DNA of 64,000 nucleotides from Blastobasis lacticolella (Eukaryota; Arthropoda; Insecta; Lepidoptera; Blastobasidae). The first letter of the stretch is position 1. Each line of letters begins with the position of its first letter. The stretch is from the NCBI GenBank assembly GCA_905147135.1, contig LR990049.1, positions 15,517,428 through 15,581,427 on the forward strand, in the 5' to 3' direction. A model generated the notes under the pieces. That model had not been told where the DNA came from. It did no database searches and worked only from the letters and a program-made list of their open reading frames with translations. Below are positions 46,800 through 60,300 of the stretch, piece by piece. The position numbers were made by a program, and so were the translations under genes.

Positions 46800-48550
46800 C
46801 ATGTCAATATAAAGAACACTCATACTCGAAAAACTTATCAAGCAGCTTCCAGGAAGGCAAATCCTCCTTGTCTTGCAAGTGTGGATACTGAAGGTCTGTT
46901 AATAAATAGTGAACAGATTCTTACGTGCGATCCTGTACCATAACTACGCTGTTCGAGCGCGCCGCCAGCAGGCAGTTTCGCTATTACGACATACAATATC
47001 GGCGAGACTGAACAACGGGATTACGGAAATCCTCGGAATTTTCAATTCGGAACCGACTGAGCCGGGTTCCTCGGATGAGTTCATTTAAATATGTCACGAG
47101 GGAGAGCCGCCCCAGTCGGCACTCGCCACTCTTAAATCCCGGGGAATTTGAAATTTTCATGTTTGGAGAAGCTTCGTGGGAAAGTTTCGCCCCAACGCGG
47201 GGACAAAAAGGCGGCAGTCCGCTTTAAAGCCGGAATGTGTGGAGTCTGCGGACTGCCCACCGAAATGTTTGCCACTAAGAGCTTAGCTACGTTTCCGGCT
47301 GACTGTGACAAATAAGTACCCGCTGAAATTTCACCTGAAACTGTGAGCTCACTCACGAAATTTTACAGCTGCCAATGTGAAACTCTGGCAAATATGGTTG
47401 ATCCGCACGGACAGCTCTGCTAGCAGTAAATTTTGAAGCATTATAAATTAAAACGAAACTGGCAGAGTAATTTATCACAAGTTCTTGGTAGAGAACATTG
47501 AACTATTCAAATCTATATTGAAAAAAAAGCTTTACTGATAAATGAATATGGCATAGTGTAGGTTATAGTTTGTCTACGCTTTCTACATGAAACACAGAAG
47601 AAAATAAAGGAGAGTATTAGTTTGTGGATAAGATTTTCATCTTCTTTGACATCCGCTAAATCCTCTTGATCATCGGTAAAGGTAGGGCTTTGCGATAAAT
47701 TCCGTAAAAGCGAGTTGGCGGGTCGCTAGTTCGCGGGCCCTGGTAATTTGACACGAAAAAAGTTGGGACCCACAAAATTCCCCGCGTTCTTTAACAGAGG
47801 AAAGTTTTAATTGGAGACATCTCGGTTAGTTAGTAGTTAGGTGGGTTCAACATGGTGCTGGGGACTTCGGGTAGCCCTTTTACGAAATAAATTGTAAGTT
47901 AACCTTTACTTAGATTGGACGTAGTGTAGCGTGAGAGTTGCCAGCCATTCCACACATGTTTTTATTACTTTTCTTTACTTTGTATTAACGAAATGAGTAG
48001 ATTTACCTGAGTCTGGAACTGAAAAGGCACGTGCGGACAGACCTCTATAATTTATCATACGTAGGCATGATTGTTCTGTTAATAACAAAATAATGACTCC
48101 TATACGCTGAAGTAAAACAAATTCCAGTATATTACATCCGACAAATTCATTACACGTGTAGCAATTTAGGTGGAAAGTTGTCGCCGTTATAAAGACAACT
48201 GCCGTACAAACTCCCGACATAACTTACAAGGAGAGGCATCAAAGAGAACGTACCTTATTCGTGAGACTGTTCTGAACTGTCAAGATCAAAGGAAAGGTAA
48301 TTTCACCGAAACCCTGCGTTGGTAAAAGGAATTGAACGGCAAAATAAGAATAAGGAAACGTGTTTGGAGAATTGAAAATGAAGAATTTTGCGGAGAATGA
48401 ACGCAGCCAGCATACATTATTATGATCACCATTGGCCTTTAGCGTCTATTGTAGATGATTTCTACAACGTCTTTGTTACGTTAGAAGCCGTGTACGACAC
48501 TATCTGTGATCGCTGCGGTCTTTTCTTCCCCGACACGGGAAATAAATAAC
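46800..48550. other. Presumed KCC 5' intron, part 5 (46800-48550)
   Basis: 46930-47360 is GC-richer than its surroundings but has no recognisable coding content. The rest is AT-rich. No KCC exon found. Confidence 0.45.
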
Positions 48551-48557
48551 CGTCGCT

Positions 48558-49170
48558 TTGAACAAGACACGGATGCGTTGGATAAGACACAGGATGGAAC
48601 CCTTTCGTTATAACCTATCTCGCAATATAGGTGAGTTTGAACGTAAGAAGGCGGTGTCGCGCGCGTTGAGGAGTAATAGGGACGAAGGCCAACTTCTTCC
48701 AGTACGCCGCAAATTGGTTAAATCCGAACAGTCGGCATACGTATTAGGTCATGTTGTATACAATAAAATTCCAGAGAACGTGAAGAGTGCAACTACCACA
48801 AATGGGTTTAAATCGAAATTAAAACGTTGGCTACTAGACCAGTGCTTCTATAATTTCAATGAATTTTTGAATTTTGAACAGATTAATGTATGAATGTTAT
48901 GACATTAATTTCGTCTTTCTTTGTTTTTGATTAGATTTGTATGACATTATCAACCCCGAATTACGTGTTTGTGTAATGTTATATTTGACAATTTAATTAC
49001 GATATGTAGTAATTCATTTTCTTTTGATGACGTTATAAAATTTGATGACATGTATAACTTTTATTATGTTAAAATGGTACAATACCATACCTATTATTAT
49101 GGTACCTAGGTACATTATAGACTGACGTGTAACTTAGTTATAAATAAAGAATTTGTATTTGTATTTGTTT
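48558..49170 (+). mobile_element. 5'-truncated Jockey/CR1-like LINE: end of reverse transcriptase ORF plus tail
   Basis: The open frame to 48893 ends with VVYNKIPENVKSATTTNGFK, then SKLKRWLLDQCFYNFNEFLN. This is the usual end of the ORF2 product in Jockey/CR1-type elements (a YN-LP then F K-KLK--LL pattern). About 250 bp of 3' UTR follows, closing with AATAAAGAATTTGTATTTG repeats. The catalytic part of the reverse transcriptase is missing. Confidence 0.7.
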
Positions 49171-49561
49171 ACATTAACAAACTTTTCTAGGAGAGATTGC
49201 AAATGCTAAATGGCCGGTAACATGCTCCAAACTTCGAAACAAGTACAGAATTAAGTATGACATGGTCTGATTTAACATTAATTATTATGATAGTATCATA
49301 AAGTACCAATAGTTTCACTAAAACCGTGTATCACGTGGGGCTAAAAGTATTAAATTGTAAACCTTATACTGCTGCTGACTCTCGCACTCACTTCGATTTC
49401 TAGCAGTACCGAATAATGTTAATTTATAACCATAACAAACTGGAAAACAACTCAATTGAAAGCGACAATCATCGTCTATTGCCTCAACGCGTATCTCGTA
49501 AAAAAAAATCCGAATTATATTGTTATATCTGCCTTGCTACTGTGGCGACCCTAAGTACGAG

Positions 49562-49766
49562 TATGAACCTCTCGCCTCAAATTGAACAGTTTTAAATTTT
49601 GATTTTGGGCATGAATAATTATTCACTAAAATATTTTTTTAATTACTTTGGCATCACCGAAAATTAAAAGAAAATCAGGGTCATGCATCAAAACATTGAG
49701 TTTTTCATGCCGAATAGAAAATCGTTTGATTGGAGGCGAGCGGTTAAAAATAGGCTCCAAGGTTCA
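49562..49766. mobile_element. Foldback MITE, copy 2
   Basis: Left arm TCTCGCCTCAAATTGAACAG, then GGGCATGAA; right arm TTTTTCATGCCGAATAGAAA, then TTGGAGGCGAGCGG and AAAAATAGGCTCC. The arms pair inverted. Related to 2386-2546. Confidence 0.65.
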
Positions 49767-49769
49767 ACC

Positions 49770-51895
49770 CGGAACACAACAACGCATCAAGCGAAACTCT
49801 GTTTATTGCGTGGAACTTGATATTAATCAAGTAGAATCGCGAATGGGAAGACACGCGTTTGTGTAAAATTGAAGACTGTGTCGAATAGAAAATATGACTA
49901 ATAGCAATTGTGCCAAATCCATATTGTGTAGAATCGCGAATAGGAAGAAAAGCGGTTGTCAAGAGCATCGAAAAAAATCATTGTTAAGTGATGTTGCACT
50001 ACTCATCACCGGAAGCAAAGTACCAACTCATTACCGAATGTGTACCCACACATAGGTATGATACAGACCAGATGGAGATGATTAGGGTAAAAATTGCAAA
50101 CGTTTTCAATAAGAGTAGGTAATCGCTCAATTAGTCAACGTCGGTTTCAGATTAAATATAAAATGGTTTATCGGCGCTTAGTCATCAGATTATTTGAATT
50201 GTGTTATTTCGAATCGGAATATTAATAATCTATCGGAGTAACTTCATTTCTAATGGGAACACGCCTACCGAAGCAATTTGGGAGGTTCGTTGGCGGAAAT
50301 AATCTGAAGATGGCCCCCTCGGGCGTCACGTTCCTCTTAATTTAGGTTATAAATTGAAAACGGAGATTGAAGTGTACTTTGAAATGTACGGTTTCGTCAC
50401 CGAACCACCTAATTATGCCATTATGCAAACAAGCCACTGTACCGGATGGAACTCTGTTAAGCTTGAGGAGTACGCCAAGATGAGCTCCACTGCTGGTCTA
50501 TTTTTGTGGCCAAGCACTATTACTACTACATACTGTTTTCTGTTTTGAAGGACAAGGCAGCCAGCGTAATCTATTAATTAGTTAGATCTATTAAAAACAA
50601 CGGTTTTTGGAAGTTAGCGCTCTTTGTGGTAGCACTAACGCTAATAATAAATGGCGTTTAAATGCTGTTTAATTTGTTCTGAGGCAATGAATGATGACAG
50701 TCACATAGTTGAATAACAATAGCCCTATACAGTCAAAAAATTATAATAATGCATGGAGTCGTTAGAACGCGCCCTCTATGGAAATTTTAAGAAAGCCAGT
50801 CTTGAAATCGGCTCATTATTGTGCCAAAGCCATACCTCTAAACCACGCAGTAGGTACCGCCGTTCTTTATACTGTATCCTATAGTATAGTATATTGTATA
50901 AAAAATTGTGGGATGCTATACGGTAGTACATAGTCATCAGAGTTACGGATAAGGCACGCGTGAATGTGGCGTTGGCTATAATCTGATTGTGATCCAATCT
51001 CTCAAAGCTGAAAATAAAGGGATGACTATACATTTTCATTACCGGCCGGTATCAGAGCACGTTTTTATTTTTCGAAAACGTCAATCCTCCGAACTGTAAA
51101 TAAACGCCCGGAACGTTTGCGTTGGCGAATAAATAAAAAAGATTTTTTGTGGCGACATAAAATATTTTTGTTGCTTTGTTGGCCTGTTTCTAAATAAGCG
51201 TGTATTATGTACGAAGCTTTAGGTGTCCCGAGATGTTTTCCTTTTGTTGGCCAGCCAATAGATAAATATGGGAGATAAATGTAATTTATGAGGGAAGCTA
51301 AGCTGCTGGCACGAGGTATAAATATCTCTTTTTATATAATTCTTTAGGTTAGTCTATAAATTGACGTATGTTAAGTTAGTGGACACGTTAGCGAAGCTAT
51401 GTTCATAGCTAGTCATTGAAATAGGTATATATCGAGGACCTGACCTGATCACGGAGCTACTAAAAACCGATTTTTTTCTATCTGTTCTATGTTTGAGCTA
51501 CTGGGCCAATTCTGGCATATGAAGTATCGTTAGAAGCGTCTTGACAGTAAATTCAATGTGGCGCCATCTAGAGGATATACGAACCTCTAATAACAAAAAT
51601 CTCTATTAATTGACTTGCCACCGGCGCGGCTACGCACGGGTTTTCTTTCACATAAATCTTCCGAAAAAAACGCAAACCGCATTAAAATGCGTTGCGTAGT
51701 TTAAAGATCTAAACGTCCATATACAGAGGCAAAGACTTTGTTTTATTTATGTATGTATGTATTTATACTTTTGTATAGAAGTGTCTACCTACCTCTACGG
51801 GGAAATGTGATGGTATAAATAAATAAACAATATTTTTTAGACTTAAACAGTAGCCTATTTTCTACTACAGTTTTTCATCTATCTCCTTGTTTTAC
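49770..51895. other. Presumed KCC 5' intron, part 6 (49770-51895)
   Basis: No exon recognised. TGGCGCCATCTAGAGG near 51560 is a fragment of a short repeat type. A TATG microsatellite is near 51750. Confidence 0.45.
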
Positions 51896-51898
51896 GCA

Positions 51899-52639
51899 GC
51901 GGTTTAGGGTTCGAACAAGCACCGGAGACAGATTCCGAATCCGACGTATATTGGAGAAAGCGAACAAGAATGACCATGAGTACTAACACGTGTCAAGCAA
52001 ATGATATCGTTGAAATTACGCAGATTAAATATTACAACACGCCGGTGGAAAGAAGGTACCACTTGCGCTAAGTTTATGGTAGGTTGCTCACGACTGGACG
52101 TCGTGGGAAAGGCCTCCTGGGACATGACATCAAGAATACCCAACACCGAAGACAAATCAAAACAAGAACAGATCCAGCGAACAACCACAGCAGTCTTTAC
52201 TATCCTTCTTTATTATATTACACAAAAAGTATAGTATCTATTCTCCTTCAAAGTGACTCGATGTTAGTATTCTTGTCGGCTCCAGATTCTATCGCTCCCA
52301 TTCTGACTGCGACAGCCCTACACGTCCCTTCGCATCTACGTACGAACTGGTATCTCGGGCTGGAGGTAGCGCAAATCAGTGGAGGACGAGGTCTGGTGTC
52401 GCCTAAAATTAACAACTCCCACGTCTGATGCTGTATCCGGAGCAAACCAGCTCTTTGGGTGATACCCGTGACATCCACTGGTTGCTCAAAATACAAGTAC
52501 AGACGACGGAACCACCGATGATGGCGAAGCCGTACCTGGTAAGAACCAGCAAGAGCTGATATGATTTACTGTAGTACCCTTGCAGAAGCATTTATGGCTG
52601 ATGTTGTACCTGAACGGAACGGCGGTTTAGGGTTTGAAC
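51899..52639. repeat. 720 bp segment bounded by an 18 bp direct repeat
   Basis: GCGGTTTAGGGTTCGAAC (51899-51916) and GCGGTTTAGGGTTTGAAC (52622-52639) differ at one base. The segment between has fairly long open frames on the minus strand, but I recognise no domain. It may be a decayed mobile or processed sequence. Confidence 0.45.
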
Positions 52640-55470
52640 GTGAAAATGTAACATGGCAATGACATGGGCATAGTTACTTTCGCATTTATAATGTTACACG
52701 ACTTGGTCGGTTATTTTGTTATAAAAAAAAAAGGTATATTTGTTGTAAAAATGTAAATGTTTATATTTGGAAGATCATTAGTTAATCAAATATCAGTAGG
52801 TACTTAATGCTATAAAACGTTAGCAAATGACAGATCTTCACTAATGGAGCTTGAATTGTTAAATAACTTAGCGTAGGTAGATAGCAGAGACCAATTCCGT
52901 AGGTACACGAAATATCAAATGACATGATAAAAAATTAATAAATGCTTATCATTTTAAAAACAAGTAGCAATCCAATGAAAGAACAAAACACCCACCCAAT
53001 ACATATTGCTCAAAGAATACGCTACTTAGCAGTTTACGCGCCGCGTAAACACTTTTATTAGTTTGAATAAGCAGTACCTATAAAGATTTTTGCTCTAAAA
53101 TGACTTTGAGTAAGAATCTACACAATTCGTTTTTGTTTTATATCCTGAGCTTGAGTACCCTTGGCAGATATGTTTTTTGGCAAGCAGAACGTCTTATTGA
53201 ATTTGAATAACCAATCAACTGAAAGGACGAAAATAGCTCCGCCATTCGTACTACTTCGTTGCACAGTACATTGCCGTACTGAACTGTGCGGCAATGACGC
53301 TGCCTAAATCCGTCGCCATGAAAGTAGGTTGTACCAGGATCACATAATAGTGGTGGCTAACGAGTGGCGGCTACACGCGGAATCCATCACTGACGCGTAA
53401 TTAATTGGGTATAATTTATGTCCGTGTAATCAGCCGCTGCCAGCGCTAACTAATTTACTCTCCTCTCTACTCCGGTTTGTGCTGGAATGCTTGATATACA
53501 ACGCTCGGTTTTGTGTAACGGTACGTGCAATACCTACTTTTTGTAGCTGTTCCGTAAGTGTAATGTAAGTACGTTCATCTTGAGTTCGTCTTGAGACTTT
53601 ACTTTAGGCGAGGCAGGTCATTTTCTTGAAAAGTCAATTTAGAAGAACGCCATGTTCGTTCCAAATCTTTTTCTGGGTTAGTCATCTTCTCAGAAGGTTA
53701 ATTTTGAGGAATGTTTCTTTTCTGGTATAGTTGTGTCCTTATACCTATAGCAACAGCTTTAATTGGTCTAGACAGTTGTTTTCGTATTGAGAATTAAGAA
53801 TTTTTTATGTTATATGGTAGATAAACGGACAAGGGGGCCACCTGATGGAAAGTCGTCACTGCTGCCTATGGACACCAGTAACGCCAGCAGCGCTGCCAAT
53901 GTGTTGCCCGCCTCTAATGAGACCTTTTGAGTTATATTACCTCAAGTATCGTTGGACGGGCCTGGTCTATTTTCGTACGGTTGTTTGCCACAAACAACTA
54001 GTTAGTCCTATATTACGGTAGAAAGTTACCGAGGGAGACAGTACGCTACGGGCTGATAAGGATCAAGCAAATAAAGCGTAAAGTAGCTTTCTGAATTGTA
54101 CGCTACAATCTACGAGTCTCGTTTGTATAAACATTCAGTACCCTAAACGCTGCACTGTTCACAGAAAACTTGACAGGGTAGAAAGAATATTTACACCCAA
54201 TCACGTACAACGCTTCCGAATGGTGTTGTTTAACAGGCCTTTATCGCCCGCTCCAAAGGCAACGACAGTCCCCATTTATTACTTTGTGTAACGGTTAAAA
54301 GTTGAGCCGGGAGCAAACTCGGGCCATTTAGAAAATTAAAAGATGCATCGCGACATCCATTAAGCGAGTGGCGGGAGATCGCGGGCCGAGTCCGCGGGGG
54401 ACTGGCGCAACTATGTAACTCAGTTTTTATTTCGTTGTTTTTTAAATTTTTGTCGCTTTGATCAACGACTTCTATGAGGGTAGTACCATGGCGAGACTGT
54501 ACGTATTTCAGGTTGGAAATATTTCGCTGGTTGGTCGTTTTACATTAGAATCGTAAAAGGCCCGGTTCCAATATTCAATGAGTCGTTGTCCGGATCGTTG
54601 TCCAATGTGTATGAAACTCGACGACGAAGGATATTTAATGAAATCGTCAACAATAACGCATCAATGAAATTGTAATAAAAACCACGGAATGGGGGCCAGC
54701 GAGAATCAAAATTCTAATATGTAGCGCTGCTATAGCGTGAGGTCCTGTTAACAAAACACGTCATGCCATTGGTTAGAATCTCAAGTTGACAACTGGATTT
54801 TAGCCAATAAACACTTACACCGAAGCGTGCTTTTGGGTAGTAAGTCCATTGCGTGCTTATACACGGACGGCATGTTGTCAACGGCACGAATTTATCGTCT
54901 GCGATTAACTGCAAGTGTTACTATAGCAACCGCAATGGAAGAAACCGAAGTCAATACACTGTGTCGTCTACTGTGTCGTCACGCCCCATTAGGCGAGAAG
55001 TGATATCGACGGGACAAGGGTCTAGATAATTTGTTGGGAGTCAAGAAAGTGAGCGATGTGGAAAGAGCCACTGGCAAGTACTGCGCTCACCTTCCGTAAT
55101 TCGCGTACACCGAGAGGTGGACAGGAGCATGGAGGCTTTGGCCTATGGCGCTAACCAGTGAGTAAATATGGAGGTCAGCCCCAACTTCCCCGTGGGGTTT
55201 TCCCGCTGCGCAGACACGACAAGGCTGTTTTGTTATACTATCTGTTAATTTTTTATTTATTACAAAAATCGTTTTGCGTAAAATCTCTCTCTCTACTCTG
55301 CCGCGGATACCACCCAGCCCTGGGATACTTTGTGACCCAGCCCACGTCATACGGGTCACGACACGGTCACTGTATAGAAGATATAAAACTCCCGAGCGTC
55401 ACCCCAATTAAGCTGTGTGGACAATTACTTAAGGATTGGAGCGAAATGGCTTTCCACTGCCGGATGCAAC
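52640..55470. other. Presumed KCC 5' intron, part 7 (52640-55470)
   Basis: 53803-53925 is a plus copy of the CTGATGG repeat (GGGCCACCTGATGGAAAGTC). 54360-54410 is a short GC-rich stretch. 55087-55359 is open on the minus strand with no recognised domain. No KCC exon found. Confidence 0.45.
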
Positions 55471-55477
55471 AAATACT

Positions 55478-56306
55478 GTTGCCAGTAGGGGTGCGACGAA
55501 CACGATTTCTATTATTCGTATTGGCCGAATATTGCTTATTTTACGAATATTTGTATTCGACGAATGTTAATACGACTGTTCAAACAGCAATTTTATTTAT
55601 AACCCTTTTGTTATAATATAATTATCATTATTCGTATTAGTAAAAACATCTCCCCCCCGGTGTTGCGGATGTTCATGAGCGACGATGATCACTTACCATT
55701 AGGCGACCTGCTTGCTTGTTTGCCAGAATCTAATATTAAAAAAATCTTTTCACGAGTTCCACTGAAATATTTTTGTAATAGAGAGTGGCAAACAAATAAA
55801 TAAGTAAAGTAAATTGGTCATCGCAACTCCTGGAGAAGCGGGAATGCATTTAATGGCTTTTGAGAGAAGTGTAGACTTGTTTCTTGAAGGTTTCAACTTT
55901 TTCATAATATAAAATATTAGGCAAAAATAAATTTCGGTCTGTTTCGTTTAATTTATCGTCAGGCAGTGCTTTTATGTTTTAACGACCTGCGTGACTCATT
56001 GGTTAACATGCCCAGCAAGAGGGCCCGGGTTCGATTTCCGGCCGAGCATAAATTTTAATGACGCATTTTAATTTCTGTTCCGGGCCTAGGTGCTATATGC
56101 ATAATAAGTATGTATTTAAAAGTATTCAGTTGTCTAGCATCCATAACATAAGATTTGCTTACTTTGGCGTTAGGTAGCGCTATACGAATTGTCTAAGCAT
56201 ATTTATTAAAAGAAAAGTTTATTTTCAATTCCAAATATAACAATTTCAAATATTTATTCGTCTTCATATTCCATAAAATATTATTCGTCCCATCCCTGGT
56301 TTCCAG
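55478..56306. mobile_element. hAT-like element, 813 bp, with nested SINE
   Basis: Element 55486-56298. The left end TAGGGGTGCGACGAA and the inverse of the right end, CAGGGATGGGACGAA, agree at 12 of 15. The flanks GTTGCCAG (55478-55485) and GTTTCCAG (56299-56306) match at 7 of 8. Subterminal ATTCG/CGAAT words are abundant. A tRNA-type SINE (55983-56120) and a repeat piece (about 55655-55735) lie inside. No transposase. Confidence 0.6.
55983..56120 (+). mobile_element. tRNA-derived SINE, copy 2
   Basis: The B box GGGTTCGATTTCC (56027-56039) follows an A-box-like region 40 bases upstream. The body TTTTAATTTCTGTTCCGGGC, CTAGGTGCTATAT, ATAATAAGTATG matches 28590-28735. Inserted inside the hAT-like element, so younger than it. 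Confidence 0.75.
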
Positions 56307-56309
56307 GTC

Positions 56310-56929
56310 ACGGCGAATGTTACTGTTGAAATTAACGAGCGGCCGCGGCCGATAACTGTTCGCAATTTGCACTCGTAGAGCAGCGATAGTTTGTGATGCA
56401 TTGAAATGGATTGTACAGCTGAATTCCCTGTAGGAGACTTCTAAACGGGCAACTTTTTGACACATTTTGTCACACACGGCAAACTTCATGTCGATTAGAA
56501 AGGACGCACTATGACGTAACAATAGGTAGCTCCTAACATTTAACTATATCGCGGGCTTCTGCTACTTTTCAGCGACTTCAAATACCCTATGACACTCTGG
56601 AAGGATGTGGCTTCCTATTTATAAAAGAATATTAAATCAAACAAACCAATTCCTAAACCAGGATTTACTATATTTATGGACTTAAATAAAATTTATAAAA
56701 GCTGAATCGAGGGATTATGAAAATAAATGTTTGATAAATTTTGGTGTTCAAATATGTTTAGTGTTGGATAATTTAACACCATCATTAACCTGAAGAGATT
56801 ATGTACATCTATTGACTGCCTACATATACGAGTACATATATATCTATATAAAGTTCACGTCTCTGTCCCACAGGTTGGGTAGGCAGAGACTATGGGCCGC
56901 CACTTTGCTCTACATATTTACGGGCTCGT
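56310..56929. other. Presumed KCC 5' intron, part 8 (56310-56929)
   Basis: AT-rich. Nothing recognised. Confidence 0.4.
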
Positions 56930-57336
56930 ATATTCTAAACTGTGGCCGTGTGGTGTCCGGCAGAGTAAAATAGCACCAACCCCTTACACTCACTTTTTCT
57001 AACAACGTTAAAAATATTAATCGTTAGGTATAAAATTTGTTAACATAATTTTTGTATGACATATATTTCACTTGTTATAAACACGTTTGTTCTATAAATT
57101 ATTTGTCATATTATTCATTTGGGGTGTCGTACAAGGCGACTAATGTTTTCGAGGCAAAAGATCAAGAATGTCCGTAGTCTGGAAAAAGGGCAGCAGCATT
57201 TTCCATTGTTATATTTAAACACTGCGATCTCCAACCCGCCTGCCAAGCGTGGAGATTATGGCAATAACCTCTCCTTTCGTGGGAAAGGCCCTAAGTCCTG
57301 CAATGGACTGTTACGGGCTGTGATGATATTCTAAAC
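56930..57336 (+). mobile_element. SINE-like element with RTE-type tail, copy 3, interrupted, 11 bp TSD
   Basis: Element 56941-57325. ATATTCTAAAC flanks it exactly at 56930-56940 and 57326-57336. Compared with copies 1 and 2 it carries an extra AT-rich block of about 127 bp (about 56993-57119) right after CCCCTTACACTCA. Confidence 0.88.
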
Positions 57337-57339
57337 ACA

Positions 57340-60300
57340 GAATCAGTATACGGGATGGAAACAAGGGTCAAACCAAATGGCGACATTACCAAGTTGCAAA
57401 TACTTTCCAGAGATTGAACGATTGTGCAGAAAATGCTTTCTGTAAGGCCCCAACAGACAAAAGAGGCGAGTAAATGACGAGGTGAATTTACTATTGTTGG
57501 TAGCACAATTCATATTAAATGGGCCACTGTAAAAAGTACGTTCAATAGTTTAATGGCTTGCCTCCACCACCTACCACGACTACCAAGTCATTAACTGACT
57601 GAGAAGTATTTCCACAATGTAAATGCATTGTTATAGAAACGGTGGTTATTTCAACCAGACCAGATTGTCGCATTGTTGGCAAAGGCAGTCGCAGAATACC
57701 AACTTGTAGACAGTAGAGTAATAGAGTTCCTTATTTTGTACAACGCTAATATTGTCATGGACGCAGACTGCCTAGCATCGCCGCAGACAAGTCGGTGGTT
57801 TTGTAATAAAGATAATTAGCACTCTATTCTTGAACAGGTTCTATCCAGCGGTGGACGTTCAAAACTTGTTGGACGGGTGTCAAACAGTTGCCGGGTTCTT
57901 GATGTGATATTGCTTTGTGGGGCGATCAAAGGACTTCCAGACACGATAACCTTCGAAGCTGTGTGATTAGTTTGTGGGAGTTTCCACTATAGGACATTAA
58001 TAGACTCGGCTATCTTTAGAATTTGAAGGTAAACTTAATTTGGTAGCAACTAATTATGTAAGGTAACGCTACCCTCATTTGCAGATATTCCTTACTCGTA
58101 GTTTCGTTAGAGTCAATATTCTGAGCTCGTAGGTACCTTCTATATCTGAACCGCAGTAGTAACTTGATTTTAAGTACAATTAACGGTAATTAGTACTTAT
58201 AGTAAGTTGAGATGAGATGGCGTTGGATAGTTTAAACAAAATAAAAAGTTCGTTTTAGGGATGGCTTCGTAGATAGGTCTAACTTTATCGTACACAGGAA
58301 GTATGTCGTGCTGATAAATTGTAAAAAAATGTAAACGTTATTTTACTGCTTCGTTACTAATATTTAATATGCAGAGTTACAAAGAGGCACAAAGTCGCTG
58401 GCAAAAGCTAATAATAAATAGCCATAGAGGCACGAAATCCTATCCATAAATTGGAACAACGAAGACACTAATCTGGTTACCAGACTAGGTCCGTTAGCAC
58501 AGCAGACCGGAGTGAGATTTCCATTTGAAATTATAATCCCGCCGCATCGCAGCCTGAGAGACAGCCGACAGACTGACTGACACACATTAAAAGGCAGCGG
58601 ATCCCCCGGCTATACGAAATAGTGTTTGTTCCGTCAGTAATGTTAGAGCCAATAACTGCGAATTTCTACCGAATAACAGCGAATGAAATACGTTTGCTGA
58701 TAAAATGAAATGGCTAATAGGTTATTTATCACAGTTTATTTACCTTTTTTTATGATTTTGCAATAATATTGTTAAAAACATTAGTTACGTTAAAAATATA
58801 GAAATAACACACAATGGCGTAAAAAATAAAAGAACGCTACTATCGCAGTAACAATAGAATTTAGAGAATCGGATCAGCAGTTCCTGTGACGTAAGGCTCC
58901 CATGGTTTATCTGTCTGTTTGGATTTGGGTTTCCAGTAGATTTGTCCCAGGCAGCGCAGGGCGCTTGGCCGCCGTCCAAACGGCGCCACCATCCGCCCTG
59001 CCCTAATTTTCTCTCCAACTAAAAATTATATGGCCAAATACAAGATCCCCATCTCTGATCCAAAGCAATTGTCCAACTTTCGAGAAGGGGGTGGCGGGAA
59101 TGAGGTCAGTGTGCGGGAGAAGTAAATATATTGCTTGTTTTGGTAACTATTTGCGTACCGTTTGTTGTACAAGTACAATTCGAATAAATAAATATCGAGT
59201 GGGTCACCCACACTGGACAGCAGCAACACTTATCTCCACATTAGAAGATAGTTGCGGTTAAAATATATAATATATATCGTTGCTGCCCATTTTCTAGCCT
59301 TCGGATTTAGCCTCGTAAGACATTTGTTGCCTTTTACAATACACGTAAGTCTAAGGGGTTGATAAATGGCAATTATGATTCGGTTATCAATCTTGGGTAG
59401 CACGATAGCTCCGTAATGCTCATAGTGCTTCGTTCGAATTACAATACTTTTCGACTCGCTAAAATATTACTTACAATTGGGAAGATAAAAAAGTAAAACA
59501 ATAAAATTCTTATCTACAGTAATAAGAACGTACGATTTATTTCAATGTTGGTAATAACGACATGTCGTGAACCACGTCAAGCTCGAATTTTTCTCATCGA
59601 GAGACGCTTCGTTCTAGGATAGAACTTTAACTGAAGAAAAAGAAAAATCTCGCAAAGAAAGACGACGAACTGGGTGGCGACAAGCAGTCGGAGCCGTTCT
59701 TATTTCTTTTTTCTCTAACCTAGTTTCAAGATGATTCGGATATTGTAAGAAATATACCTACCAAGAGATAAGAGATTACACTGACGGTCGTTTTAATTAA
59801 GATTTCTTATAGAACATCAGTATTTTACGTAGCCCAATGAAAAGGGCATTTTGATTACGGGTCGTTTACTTCTTGTCTATTTTTTTTTCAGTTATATTGA
59901 AAGCAATTTTAATTTCTACTTTGTGTCCGTTGAAAGAAAGTTGGACGGATACTGGAGCTTTTAGAAACGCAGCTTTTTTAACTTTACCTGTTGAAAAACC
60001 GTAATTGCCTCGTATTTAACAACCCGAACAAATTACCTGAAACAAAGAATAAAAGGTATATAAGTAACATGTTTAAAGTCAGTTATATATACAATTTAGT
60101 GTATTTCGTTACTAAAATTGCTTTTCACAAAAATAAATAACTTGATCATTTACGTAATTGGTATTTGTGTATTCGTAAGCAAGACGTATCCTATCACTGC
60201 ATGCATTCTCCCTAAACGAAGTGGACAGAAATGTACTGAGAAGTATACATCCACATTTTACCTATTTATAAGCCATTCAAACGTGATATGGGCAAACATA

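Noticed and set aside
52001..52591. Receptor-like or membrane protein fragment on the minus strand
   Set aside because: Some hydrophobic stretches, but frames are interrupted and I recognise no domain.
57119..57334. Conserved protein-coding ORF (also at 39106-39405 and 46567-46812)
   Set aside because: The same ORF in three places is explained by three copies of one SINE-like element with TSDs.
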